Below are positions 52,993 to 62,465 of a DNA stretch of 64,000 bases, piece by piece. The position numbers and the translations under genes are program-made. How positions within the stretch are numbered: position 1 is the first letter of the stretch; every line of letters starts with the position of its first letter. The DNA is from RFPW01 sp040401595 (lineage in GTDB: Bacteria > Pseudomonadota > Gammaproteobacteria > Burkholderiales > Burkholderiaceae_E), in assembly GCA_040401595.1 (NCBI GenBank), contig JBBAOE010000001.1:1-64000 (forward strand), read 5' to 3'. The notes under the pieces are model-generated. The model saw nothing but the letters and a program-made list of their open reading frames with translations, searched no databases and was not told the DNA's origin.

Positions 52993-54381
52993 ATGTCCAT
53001 GCAGACCACGTTCGAACAGGCCGGCTTTGACCGTACCCGGATCGATCAACTGACCGGTGGCGGTCCGCTGCTGTCCGATGACTGGGAACGCGACACCGCC
53101 GCCAGTAGTGCGTTCTGGCAAAACGCTCAGTCGATGCTTGAGCAACTGCCGCCGAAGCCTCGGCGCAGCCAGGCCGAAACAGAGGCGGCAGCAGCGATCC
53201 TCGCCCTCACCCGAGCGCATCGTGAACGCTTCTTGCAACGCCATGTACGTGCTCTCTACTCCAGACTGACGCAGGGATTCAAGACATTTCTCCGGGTGGA
53301 TGCGCTCGCCTATGGGGCATCGAGTCTGGTCCCTGGACTCACGCCCACCCGGGCGATGGTCGAGACCGAAAATCAACACATCCAGAGTGCTAAAGAGGGC
53401 CATGAGATCGACCAGGGGATCTTCTTCGGTCACCTCATGGCGGATCCAGACTGCGGGTTTCATGTCTGCCATGCCATGTTGCTACCGCATCCTGAGACGG
53501 CTGCTTATCTGGACCAGTTTCTGAAGACCGGCCGACTCGACCTGGGAACTGCGAGTATCGAGCGCCATCCAGGTTCGAACACGATCTACTTCCAGAATCC
53601 CCGCTATATGCACGCCGAGGACGAGACCACCGTCAATCCGGTCGAAATCTGTGTTGATCTGTGCCTGCTTGATTCCGCCAGTTCGATTGGCGTTCTGCGC
53701 GGCGGTGTCATCGATCAGGGCAAACATCAGGGCAAACGCGCTTTTTGTACCGGAATCAACCTCACCCATCTCTATCACGGCAAAGTCCCGTATCTCTGGT
53801 ACCTGCAGCGGGAACTCGGTTTCATCAACAAGATGTATCGGGGGATCGCCGATCCCGATCATTCACCCGACGAGGTGCTTGGGCAGACCACGGAGAAACT
53901 CTGGATCGGGGCCGTCGACCAATTCGCAATCGGCGGAGGCTGCCAGTACCTGCTCGTGATGGATATCAACATCGCCGGGCAAGATGCCTATCTGACCCTG
54001 CCAGCCCGCAAGGAAGGGATTGTCCCGGGTGCTGCCAACATGCGGATGCCGCGCTTCGTGGGTGACCGGATCACACGCCAGGCCATCATGATGGAGCGGC
54101 GCATCGAGTGCGCCAGTCCGGAAGGGCACATGATCTGCGATCTGGTCGTACCCCCGGACGGAATCGATCAGGCCATTCAGAAGACGATCGCGTCCATCAC
54201 GGCTTCTGGCGTTGTCAGTGCTGCAAGCAATCGCAAGGCCTTTCGGGTGGCACAGGAGCCTTTCGATATGTTCCGCCGATATATGTCCGTCTACGCGCGC
54301 GAACAGGCCTACTGCCATTTCAGTCCTGCCCTGATCTCCAATCTGGAGCGCAACTGGGACGCCAGTAACCGCAAGATGTAA
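52993..54381 (+). CDS. DpgC-like cofactor-independent arylacetyl-CoA dioxygenase
   Basis: Crotonase-fold protein of 462 residues that, unlike plain enoyl-CoA hydratases, carries the long helical N-terminal domain of DpgC, the (3,5-dihydroxyphenyl)acetyl-CoA 1,2-dioxygenase of glycopeptide antibiotic pathways. Matching blocks: HEIDQGIFFGHLM (from H137), DSASSIGVLRGGVIDQGKH, FCTGINLTHLYHGKVPYLWY, AVDQFAIGGGCQYLLVMD (Q318) and KEGIVPGAANMRMPRFVGDR. DpgC uses O2 without metal or flavin and releases an arylglyoxylate plus CoA. No other 3,5-dihydroxyphenylglycine genes (DpgA/B/D) are present, so a catabolic role is more likely. AGGAG lies just upstream; ATG at 52999 has the better spacing. Confidence 0.8.
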   Translation: MSMQTTFEQAGFDRTRIDQLTGGGPLLSDDWERDTAASSAFWQNAQSMLEQLPPKPRRSQAETEAAAAILALTRAHRERFLQRHVRALYSRLTQGFKTFLRVDALAYGASSLVPGLTPTRAMVETENQHIQSAKEGHEIDQGIFFGHLMADPDCGFHVCHAMLLPHPETAAYLDQFLKTGRLDLGTASIERHPGSNTIYFQNPRYMHAEDETTVNPVEICVDLCLLDSASSIGVLRGGVIDQGKHQGKRAFCTGINLTHLYHGKVPYLWYLQRELGFINKMYRGIADPDHSPDEVLGQTTEKLWIGAVDQFAIGGGCQYLLVMDINIAGQDAYLTLPARKEGIVPGAANMRMPRFVGDRITRQAIMMERRIECASPEGHMICDLVVPPDGIDQAIQKTIASITASGVVSAASNRKAFRVAQEPFDMFRRYMSVYAREQAYCHFSPALISNLERNWDASNRKM

Positions 54382-54442
54382 ATCCGGTTCGACGAACACG
54401 TTTCCTGGGTCAGTCGAGTCATTCTGGAGAGGGATCCTGCCG

Positions 54443-55768
54443 ATGCCTGATCGCCACCCAAGCCCCGGTCCTCTGGACCGGATCGAGACCGCCAGCCGGG
54501 ATGAAATTTGCGCTCTCCAACTCGCCCGTCTGCGCGCCACGCTTGACCGTGCCTATACCAAGGTCGAGCACTACCGACGTGCGTTCGACGCCCATGGGGT
54601 CCATCCTGAGGACCTGAATTCACTCAGCGACCTTCAGAAATTTCCCTTTCTGGTCAAGAGCGATCTGCGCGATCACTATCCGTTTGGGCTCTTTGCGGTG
54701 CCGCGTGAACAGGTAGTTCGTCTGCACGCCTCCTCAGGCACGACGGGGAAGCCAACCGTTGTGGGTTATACCCACAACGATATCGACACCTGGTCCCAGT
54801 TGGTCGCCAGATCCATTTACGCCTCTGGCGGACGCCGTGGCGACCTGATCCAGATTGCTTACGGATACGGCCTGTTTACCGGCGGACTGGGCGCCCACTA
54901 TGGTGCCGAGCGCCTGGGTTGCACGGTGATCCCGATCTCTGGCGGACAGACCGAAAAACAGGTTCAGCTGATTCGGGATTTTCGACCCGACATCATCATG
55001 GTGACGCCGAGCTACATGCAGGTCATCATCGAAGAGTTTGCCCGTCAGGGCCTGGATGCGCGCGAGACCTCATTGCGGATTGGAATCTTTGGCGCTGAGC
55101 CATGGACCGAAGCGATGCGCACCGAGTTGGAGAACAAGGCCGCCATTGATGCACTGGATATCTACGGGCTTTCGGAAGTCATGGGGCCTGGGGTCGCCAA
55201 CGAATGTTTCGAAACCAAAGATGGTCCTGTCGTCTGGGAAGATCATTTCTACCCCGAAATCATCGATCCGATCACTGGCGCAGTGCTACCCGATGGAGAA
55301 GAGGGGGAACTGGTTTTCACTTCCCTGACCAAAGAGGCACTGCCAGTGATCCGGTATCGCACCCGGGATCTGACCCGGCTTCTGCCGCCCACCGCTCGAT
55401 CCTTTCGCCGTATCGGCAAGATCGTCGGGCGCAGCGACGACATGCTGATCATTCGAGGGGTCAACGTCTATCCGACTCAGATTGAAGAAATCGTTCTGGA
55501 ACAGGAGCATCTCTGCGGTCAATACCAGGTGATCGTCAGCCGCGAGGGCTTTCTCGACGAGGTCGAAGTCCGCTGCGAACTAGAGCCCAGCGCCGCAAGT
55601 CTTCCGCCTGAAGTCCTTGAACGCATCGGCCAACGGGTCCAGCAGCGCATCAAGGCGGTCGTCGGCATTTCGACCAGGGCGCTAGTACTGCAGCCAGGAA
55701 CGATCGAGCGGACCCTGACAGGCAAAGCCCGGCGGGTGTTCGACCGCAGACCCGGCAACCAGCGCTGA
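54443..55768 (+). CDS. Phenylacetate-CoA ligase-like enzyme (PaaK family)
   Basis: AMP-forming aryl-CoA ligase of the PaaK family. The phosphate loop SSGTTGKPT begins at residue 97, followed by the PaaK-type YTHNDIDTWS, IYGLSEVMGPGVANEC, and the C-terminal GRSDDMLIIRGVNVYPTQIE. The 441-residue length is exactly in range for PaaK. As last gene of the iorAB-ligase-DpgC operon it probably activates an arylacetate (phenyl-, hydroxyphenyl- or indole-acetate) or an arylcarboxylate. No paaABCDE epoxidase genes are in view. Confidence 0.9.
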   Translation: MPDRHPSPGPLDRIETASRDEICALQLARLRATLDRAYTKVEHYRRAFDAHGVHPEDLNSLSDLQKFPFLVKSDLRDHYPFGLFAVPREQVVRLHASSGTTGKPTVVGYTHNDIDTWSQLVARSIYASGGRRGDLIQIAYGYGLFTGGLGAHYGAERLGCTVIPISGGQTEKQVQLIRDFRPDIIMVTPSYMQVIIEEFARQGLDARETSLRIGIFGAEPWTEAMRTELENKAAIDALDIYGLSEVMGPGVANECFETKDGPVVWEDHFYPEIIDPITGAVLPDGEEGELVFTSLTKEALPVIRYRTRDLTRLLPPTARSFRRIGKIVGRSDDMLIIRGVNVYPTQIEEIVLEQEHLCGQYQVIVSREGFLDEVEVRCELEPSAASLPPEVLERIGQRVQQRIKAVVGISTRALVLQPGTIERTLTGKARRVFDRRPGNQR

Positions 55769-55807
55769 CTCAGCCCAGGAAGTTCTGCGCCTGAGACGCG
55801 TGACCGT

Positions 55808-58800
55808 TCAGGCTCCGGTCCTCGATACCCCCGGAACCATTGCCCGGAGTCCCATCAGTCCACGGTAGAGCAGGCGCATGCCCAAGAGCGTGACGAGGAT
55901 CTCGAGACCCGTCAGCCCGATCGAAGCCGCCAGATTCCAGCGTGCCTGTCGTGCCAGAAACTTCTGGATCAAATGCTCGCGCTTGCGCTCAATGCTGTCG
56001 TAGAAACTCGGAATCACGAGCAGGGTCAGCAAGGTCGACGTGATGGTGCCGCCGATGATGGACACCGCCATTGGCCGATAGAATGCGCCGCCCTCGCCCA
56101 TCCCGATGGCGACCGGAAGCATGCCGGCAATCAGGGCAAAGGTTGTCATCAGGATCGGACGCAAGCGCTTTCGACCTGCCGCGATCAGTGCAGTTTCACG
56201 GTCGACACCCTCCGCCTCCTGACTACGGGCAGCATCGAGCAACAGGATGGCATTCTTGGCGACCAGCCCCATCAACATGATCACGCCGATAAAGCTCATC
56301 AAATTGAGCGTCCCACCGGTCATGAGCAACGCCAGAACGACCCCGATCAGGGAGAGCGGCAGGGACAACATCACGGCCAGGGGCGCGGTGAATGAACCAA
56401 ACTGCATCACCAGAATGAGGTACATCAGCCCAATACCAGAGACCAGGGCGATCCCCATTTCACGAAAAACCTCCTGCTGGTCCTTGGAGGCGCCTGCCAA
56501 CTGCAAACCATAGCCTGGCGGGTAGTTCATGGCATTTGCGATACGCAGCGCGTCAGCGGTCACTTCACCAGTGGATCGACCCTGTACGTTAGCCGTCACG
56601 GCGATGGTGCGTTTGCCATCGGTATGTTCGATTTTCGAGGGGCTCTTGCCCATGGTGACCTTCGCGATCTGACCCAACGGAACGAGCGTATTCATGCCGG
56701 TCACGGCAATCGGCAAGCGCTCGATATTGCTGGCGCTCACCCGATCTTCGGGCGCGAGGCGCACAGCCACATCCCGGGATTCACCCGTTGGATCCACCCA
56801 ATCACCGACCTCAACCCCCGCAAATGCCACCCGCAGCGCACTGGCTGCGTCGCCGACCGAGATCCCCATCGAATTGGCAAGCCCGCGATTCAATTCGATC
56901 TGCAACTCGTTCTGAGGATCCTGCTGCGAAAGCCCCACATCGACTGCGCCGGGTACCAGACGCAGCTGTTCGATAAATGTGCCCGTGATTTCCAGCAACT
57001 TGCGCGCATCGGTCCCCGAAAATTTGATCTGTACGGGTTTCGCGGCGCCGTTGCTCAGTTCCTCAAGAACCGTGTACTCCGCGCCGACCAGTTGCGCGAC
57101 CCGGGCACGCAGATCGACCGCAACCGTCTGCGCCGTCCGCTGCCGATGGATGCTACTGCCGATATCCACGTAGATCCGACCACCACCGGGATTGACAAAG
57201 CTGTTGGTGGCTTTTGCTTCCGGCAGGCCACGTGCGAGTAAGGCGGCCGCCTCAACTTTCCGACTTGAATAGTTCAGGTTGCTGCTTGCCGGCGTTCGAA
57301 CATCGATGGCGATCGTGTCACCGTCGGTACTGGGCAAAAAGCTGCTACCGCCATACTTGGCCTGCAGGCCAAGCGCTGCCCCCAGGCAGACCAGCGAGAG
57401 CACAAACATCGAACCGCGGTGATGCAGCGCCCACGCGACAACCCGCCCATACCGTTCAGCTTGATGGTCGAACCAGGTATTGAATCGTTCCAGGATCCGG
57501 CCGATTCCCCGACGATCGCCCTTTGCATGCACCGGGGGATCGCCCCAGTAAGCTGAAAGCATCGGATCGAGTGTGAACGAGATCAGAAGACTCACCAGAA
57601 CCGATGCCACCACGGTCAATCCGAATGGCCGGAACCACTCACCCGAAATCCCCGGCATGAATGCAACAGGGACGAACACCGCGACGATCGAAAAGGTCGT
57701 AGCGGCCACAGCCAACCCGATCTCAGCCGTACCCTGCAACGCGGCATTGACCCGATCAACGCCTCGCTCCATGGTCCGCACAATATTTTCGCGCACGACG
57801 ATAGCGTCATCGATCAGAACCCCGATCGCGAGGGACAAGCCCAGCAGACTCATGAAGTTCAGCGTGAATCCAAACGCCCAGACCGCTACAAAGGCGGCGA
57901 TCACGGAGGTCGGCAGGGAGAGCGCCGTGATGAGCGTTGAGCGCCATGAGTTCAGAAACACGTAGACGACGAAAATGGTGAGGCAGGCACCAAAGAGCAG
58001 CGCCTCAATCACGTTGCGCAAGCTGTTCTGAGCGTTCTTACCGCCGTCCTGCGTGATTTCCAAACGGGTTCCCTCAGGCAATGTCTTATTGATACTCTCA
58101 ACAAGAGCCCGCACCTCGTTGGCGACGCTGACAGTGGATGCCTCGCGCGAACGGGTGACCGCAAGCCCGACGTTCGGATTGCCGCTACGGGTGCTCAGGC
58201 TTGTCAGGTCGGCGAAGTCATCGCGGATGCTGGCAACCTGCCCAAGCCGGACCACCTCATTACCGGTTCGGCGAATGACGATCTGCGCGAAGTCGGCTGG
58301 CGACTCGATCCGTCCCAGGAGTCGAATGCTCTGGTCTTCAAAACTACCGCGAATCTTGCCGACCGGTGCCGCTACGTTCTGGCTGCGTAGCGCGTTGACG
58401 ACCTCAGTCACCGAGACATTGGTTTCCCGAAGTTTCTGGGCATACAACAGGACGCTGAGTTCACGGCGCAGTGCCCCATTGACGTTGACCTGCGATACAC
58501 CGTCGATCGCGCGAAACTTGTCGGCAAGCTGATCCTCCGCCAGGCGCGAAATCTCTGCATGCGTCTGCGCGGAAGACGACAACGCCATCTGCATGATGGG
58601 TTGCGCCGAAGGGTCGATGCGCACAATCACCGGCTCGCGCATCTCGGTGGGAAGCTTGTAGCGGACGGTCCCGATCGCGTTTCGGATCTCGTCAGTCGCC
58701 TCGGTCAGATTCTTCTTGAAATCAAAAATGAGCTGGAGGTTGGCATTGCCTTCATTGGCCGAGGAGCGCACCTCCTTGACACCCGTGACTCGCAGCAAGG

Positions 58801-59008
58801 ATTTTTCGATCCGATTCAGCACTTCGCGCTCGACCGTCTCGGGCGACGCACCCGGAAACGCAATATCGACCACGAGCATGGGCAGATCGACGTCCGGGTT
58901 CTGATTGACCTTGAGTTTCTTGAGCGCCATCAGACCCGACGCCATCAAGGCAATCAGGATGACGACCGTCGCAACCGGACGCCGGACACTGAACTCGGAT
59001 AGAAACAT
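55808..59008 (-). CDS. RND-family (HAE1-type) efflux pump
   Basis: Inner-membrane proton antiporter of 1066 residues with the AcrB-like duplicated six-helix plan. Proton-relay residues are present: D400 and D401 in LIDDAIVVRENI and K918 in GLVAKNAILLLD. The N-terminal FSVRRPVATVVILIAL and the FPGASPETVEREVLNRIEK porter motif are typical. A Cys-free C-terminal tail contains an extra hydrophobic segment (about 1025-1045). It lies downstream of its adaptor and no outer-membrane factor is adjacent, so it must borrow one, possibly the NodT protein encoded 18 kb away. Confidence 0.93.
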   Translation of the reverse strand: MFLSEFSVRRPVATVVILIALMASGLMALKKLKVNQNPDVDLPMLVVDIAFPGASPETVEREVLNRIEKSLLRVTGVKEVRSSANEGNANLQLIFDFKKNLTEATDEIRNAIGTVRYKLPTEMREPVIVRIDPSAQPIMQMALSSSAQTHAEISRLAEDQLADKFRAIDGVSQVNVNGALRRELSVLLYAQKLRETNVSVTEVVNALRSQNVAAPVGKIRGSFEDQSIRLLGRIESPADFAQIVIRRTGNEVVRLGQVASIRDDFADLTSLSTRSGNPNVGLAVTRSREASTVSVANEVRALVESINKTLPEGTRLEITQDGGKNAQNSLRNVIEALLFGACLTIFVVYVFLNSWRSTLITALSLPTSVIAAFVAVWAFGFTLNFMSLLGLSLAIGVLIDDAIVVRENIVRTMERGVDRVNAALQGTAEIGLAVAATTFSIVAVFVPVAFMPGISGEWFRPFGLTVVASVLVSLLISFTLDPMLSAYWGDPPVHAKGDRRGIGRILERFNTWFDHQAERYGRVVAWALHHRGSMFVLSLVCLGAALGLQAKYGGSSFLPSTDGDTIAIDVRTPASSNLNYSSRKVEAAALLARGLPEAKATNSFVNPGGGRIYVDIGSSIHRQRTAQTVAVDLRARVAQLVGAEYTVLEELSNGAAKPVQIKFSGTDARKLLEITGTFIEQLRLVPGAVDVGLSQQDPQNELQIELNRGLANSMGISVGDAASALRVAFAGVEVGDWVDPTGESRDVAVRLAPEDRVSASNIERLPIAVTGMNTLVPLGQIAKVTMGKSPSKIEHTDGKRTIAVTANVQGRSTGEVTADALRIANAMNYPPGYGLQLAGASKDQQEVFREMGIALVSGIGLMYLILVMQFGSFTAPLAVMLSLPLSLIGVVLALLMTGGTLNLMSFIGVIMLMGLVAKNAILLLDAARSQEAEGVDRETALIAAGRKRLRPILMTTFALIAGMLPVAIGMGEGGAFYRPMAVSIIGGTITSTLLTLLVIPSFYDSIERKREHLIQKFLARQARWNLAASIGLTGLEILVTLLGMRLLYRGLMGLRAMVPGVSRTGA

Positions 59009-59011
59009 GGT

Positions 59012-60163
59012 TTAACGCCCGCTCGTTATCTGCGAGCTTGCAGCAGTTTGGCGCTCGGCATACGGTTGGGCGTCAGCCACCCGGGTGCCAGGACTGCGAA
59101 GAACGCGATCGCCGGATTTCAATCCGGACACAATCACGAACCGGCCTGAACGTGGGTCGCGCTCACCTAAGGCCAAGAACCGTTTATGGACCTGGCCGGC
59201 CTCCAGAACCCAGGCGGATGTCTTGTCGCCCTCGCGGGTCAGCGACTCTTCCCCAAGCATGATGGCTCGACGCGTCTGCGTATCGACTCGGCCCTCTGCA
59301 TAGAGCCCCACGATCGGCGGTCGATCAGCACCCACAAAATCGACGATGACCGCGATCTGGCGCGAAATTGAATTCGCCGCTGCATCGATCCGCCGGATTC
59401 TGCCGGTCAGTTCGGTCTGGCCGAACCCGTTGACTTTGAAATACACCGCCTGGCCCGGCTTGAGTGCCTGCATCTGATCGGCGGCGACAAGGCCTTCGAA
59501 ACGCATGCTGGCTGGATCGATGACCTGAATCAACTCCTTGCCTATCTGGGCAGTATCCCCTGCCGAGGCCTTTCGTGCGCTGACGACCCCGTCAAATGGA
59601 GCTCGGACCTGCGTGCGCTCGAGCTGCTGGCGGGCGGCGACGATCCGGGTCTTGGCTGCCACCCAGTCACTGTGCGCGTTGTTGCGACGAACCTCGGCAT
59701 CATCGAGCGCCTGGGTCGACGTCATGCCCTGCGCCTGCAAGGATTTCAGGCGCTGCAATTGGCGCTCTGCACTCTCGAGTGACTGTCCGGACGCACGTGC
59801 CGACTCCTCCGACGAGGTCAGGCTGTCGCGAATGGCCGTATCGTCCAGAGTCACCAACACCTCGCCCCGTCGCACGGGATCGCCATTTTCCTTGGCCACG
59901 CGCAACACCACTGCCGACACTTCGGCGCGCAGATCAGCGCGGCGTTCCGGCTGGACCGAGCCAGTCACGACCGGCCCACTGCTGAACTCAGACTGCCCCA
60001 GAACCAGGATATCTTCGGTGCCAAGGCTCAAGGTCGCAAGGGGTTGAGGCGATTTTTCGGGCGCGCTCTCAAACCGGCTGCAGGCTCCAAGCGATAGGGT
60101 GAGAGCCAAAGAGAGCGTCAGTGTCCGTTTCAGGGCGCAAAGGTCATGTACCTTTCGAAGCAT
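59012..60163 (-). CDS. RND efflux membrane fusion lipoprotein
   Basis: Periplasmic adaptor of the RND pump encoded 3 nt downstream. From the ATG at 60163 a signal peptide ends in the lipobox LGAC (lipidated C28). The HlyD-like lipoyl halves are RRADLRAEVSAVVLRVAKENGDPV and RTQVRAPFDGVVSARKASAGD, flanking a coiled coil (about 105-170). The membrane-proximal domain follows to the C-terminus. An upstream TTG (60199) would add 12 residues. No local regulator gene is seen; the gene diverges from alr. Confidence 0.9.
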   Translation of the reverse strand: MLRKVHDLCALKRTLTLSLALTLSLGACSRFESAPEKSPQPLATLSLGTEDILVLGQSEFSSGPVVTGSVQPERRADLRAEVSAVVLRVAKENGDPVRRGEVLVTLDDTAIRDSLTSSEESARASGQSLESAERQLQRLKSLQAQGMTSTQALDDAEVRRNNAHSDWVAAKTRIVAARQQLERTQVRAPFDGVVSARKASAGDTAQIGKELIQVIDPASMRFEGLVAADQMQALKPGQAVYFKVNGFGQTELTGRIRRIDAAANSISRQIAVIVDFVGADRPPIVGLYAEGRVDTQTRRAIMLGEESLTREGDKTSAWVLEAGQVHKRFLALGERDPRSGRFVIVSGLKSGDRVLRSPGTRVADAQPYAERQTAASSQITSGR

Positions 60164-60296
60164 GTAAAGGTTCCGTGCAAGGGTTCGATCCGGGCGCAAG
60201 CATACTGTGCCGATTTGCCTCGACGGGGGATCGCGCGCCGATTGATCGGGTGGATCGACGTGTGCCGATCATGGATGGATGCAATAGTTGCTACCG

Positions 60297-61391
60297 ATGA
60301 GTCATTCTACTGCTGCGACGCTCACGATCGATCTGGGGGCTATCGTACACAACTGGCACTTCCTCGGTGCACAGTCCGGACGCGATACGGCCTGTGCGGC
60401 CGTCGTCAAGGCGGATGCCTATGGGCTGGGGGTGGCCAAGGTAGCGCCGGCTCTGTATCAGGCGGGCTGCCGGCAGTTTTTTGTGGCGCTCGTCGATGAA
60501 GGCGTGCAGCTTCGAGGGCTGATACCGCGCGATGCCGACGTGTATGTTCTGCATGGTGCACTGCCAGGCGCGGAAGTGGACTGTTGGGAACACGGATTGA
60601 TCCCGGTCCTCAACAGTCCCGACCAGATCGAACGCTGGTCGAACCTGGCGGGTCAGTGTGGCACTGCGCTTCGAGCCGCCTTGCAGTTCGATACCGGGAT
60701 GGGACGACTCGGGCTCGAAGGACGGGATTTCGACTCTCTGGGCCCTGACACCCTGGCAGGGATCGAACCGATCCTACTGATGAGCCATCTCGTCAGCGCG
60801 GAAGACCCCGCAGACCCCATCAATATCCGGCAACTGGAACAATTCAGAATCGCTCGGGCGCGCTGGCCTGGCCTGCCCTGTAGCCTGGCCAATTCGTCCG
60901 GTATCTTTCTTGGCTCTGACTGGCATTTCGAGTTGCTGCGCCCTGGCGCCGCACTCTATGGTGTCGCGCCGGTCAGCGACCGACCCAACCCCATGCGTTC
61001 GGTTGTGAGCTTGAAGTGCCCTCTGATTCAGACTCGCACGGTCGCACCGGGCGAGGGTGTGGGCTACAACCACACTTGGTATGCCACTCGCACAACGCAC
61101 GTTGGCACGATCGCCGTGGGCTATGCCGACGGCTATCTTCGTAGCCTCAGCAACCGCGGTCAGGTCGGATTCCAGGGCAGGTGTGCGCCACTGATCGGCC
61201 GCGTCTCGATGGATACGATCACGGTGGACGTCACAGACTTGCCCGAACAGGCACTTGTCCCCGGCGCGGCGTTCGACCTGCTGGATTCAACCCAAGATAT
61301 CAATCGGGTGGCATCCCAGGCCGGTACGAATGCGTATGAGATCCTCACCAGTCTCGGGGCCCGTTATCGGCGACAGTATCTTCCGTTCTAA
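60297..61391 (+). CDS. alr: Alanine racemase
   Basis: PLP-dependent racemase supplying D-alanine for peptidoglycan. The N-terminal TIM barrel begins ATLTIDLGAIVHNW, and the PLP lysine is K38 in VVKADAYGLG. Other blocks: FDTGMGRLGL, SSGIF, RPGAALYGVAP, and the C-terminal beta domain with VGYNHTW and RVSMDTITVDVTD. Length 364 with the ATG at 60297; a TTG three codons earlier is possible. Whether it is the biosynthetic or catabolic isozyme cannot be told from context. Confidence 0.95.
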   Translation: MSHSTAATLTIDLGAIVHNWHFLGAQSGRDTACAAVVKADAYGLGVAKVAPALYQAGCRQFFVALVDEGVQLRGLIPRDADVYVLHGALPGAEVDCWEHGLIPVLNSPDQIERWSNLAGQCGTALRAALQFDTGMGRLGLEGRDFDSLGPDTLAGIEPILLMSHLVSAEDPADPINIRQLEQFRIARARWPGLPCSLANSSGIFLGSDWHFELLRPGAALYGVAPVSDRPNPMRSVVSLKCPLIQTRTVAPGEGVGYNHTWYATRTTHVGTIAVGYADGYLRSLSNRGQVGFQGRCAPLIGRVSMDTITVDVTDLPEQALVPGAAFDLLDSTQDINRVASQAGTNAYEILTSLGARYRRQYLPF

Positions 61392-61466
61392 AAAACATAG
61401 AATCCCGCCAACGCTTTCGATGTGATCCCACCGATTCGTCCATACGCCTCTATTCGCGGAGTCTGC

Positions 61467-62426
61467 ATGAGCACTCACAAACAATTCGCCTCCCAAGCTG
61501 ATCTGGAAGAAAAACAGGTCACCTTTACCCAACTCTCCGAACACGCCTGGGCCTATACCGCCCAGGGCGATCCAAACACCGGGATCATCATCGGCGACGA
61601 CTGTGTGCTGGTATCCGACACCCAAGCCACACCGGCCATGGCAGCTGACGTGATCCGGCGCATCCGGGAAGTCACCGACAAACCGATCCGCTACGTTGTC
61701 CTCACCCACTATCACGCAGTCCGGGTGCTTGGCGCGAGCGCCTACGCCCCCCAGCAGATCCTTGCCAGTCAGGACACCTATGACCTGATCGTCGAACGAG
61801 GCGAGCAGGATAAAGCCAGCGAGATCGGCCGCTTCCCGCGACTGTTTCGCGACCTAGAGTCGGTGCCTTCCGGCCTGACCTGGCCAACCATGACCTTTCA
61901 GGGGCGGATGACCCTCTGGATGGGCAAACTCGAAGTCCAGCTGCTGCAGTTGGGGCGCGGCCACACCAAAGGAGACACCGTCGTCTGGCTCCCCCAGGAG
62001 CGCACACTGCTCTCGGGCGATCTGGTGGAATTCGACGCCACGCCTTATGCGGGCGATGCGTACTTCAAGGATTGGCCGCAGACCCTGGCCAACATCGCCG
62101 CCCTCAAGCCTCTGGCGCTCGTACCGGGGCGTGGTCCGGCACTTCAGGGGGAAGTACAGGTTCAGCGCGGACTGGATGTCACCCGCGCCTTCGTCTCGGA
62201 CCTCTACGCCAGCGTGCAAACGGGTACTGCTGCTGGCAAGGATTTGAAAACCGTCTACCAGGAAACCTATGCACTGCTCAAACCCCGATACGGTGATTGG
62301 GTGATCTTTGATCACTGCATGCCCTTCGATGTCACACGCGCCTATGACGAAGCGACGCAGTTCCCCGACCCCCGCATCTGGACTGCTGAGCGCGACCGCC
62401 AGATGTGGGAGAGCCTGGAGCGCTGA
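61467..62426 (+). CDS. Metallo-beta-lactamase-fold hydrolase with altered metal motif
   Basis: MBL-fold protein of 319 residues. Where active dinuclear enzymes have H-x-H-x-D-H, this has H81-Y-H83-A-V85-R86, so the Asp and His of the second metal site are missing. Later ligands appear to remain: His in RGHTKGDTVV, Asp in LLSGDLVEF and a distal His in VIFDHCMPFD. It may bind a single metal or have a different chemistry. The ATG at 61467 fits an N-terminus beginning MSTHKQFASQADLEEK. It lies 39 nt before an FAD monooxygenase gene, with which it is probably co-transcribed. Confidence 0.82.
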   Translation: MSTHKQFASQADLEEKQVTFTQLSEHAWAYTAQGDPNTGIIIGDDCVLVSDTQATPAMAADVIRRIREVTDKPIRYVVLTHYHAVRVLGASAYAPQQILASQDTYDLIVERGEQDKASEIGRFPRLFRDLESVPSGLTWPTMTFQGRMTLWMGKLEVQLLQLGRGHTKGDTVVWLPQERTLLSGDLVEFDATPYAGDAYFKDWPQTLANIAALKPLALVPGRGPALQGEVQVQRGLDVTRAFVSDLYASVQTGTAAGKDLKTVYQETYALLKPRYGDWVIFDHCMPFDVTRAYDEATQFPDPRIWTAERDRQMWESLER

Positions 62427-62465
62427 GTCTCGCAGCCCCAGTAAAACCCTCGATCCGTAAGCATC

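Noticed and set aside
52993..54381. Benzoyl-CoA-dihydrodiol lyase (BoxC) or plain enoyl-CoA hydratase
   Set aside because: BoxC is longer with two crotonase-like parts, and plain hydratases lack the long N-terminal domain; the sequence blocks fit DpgC better.
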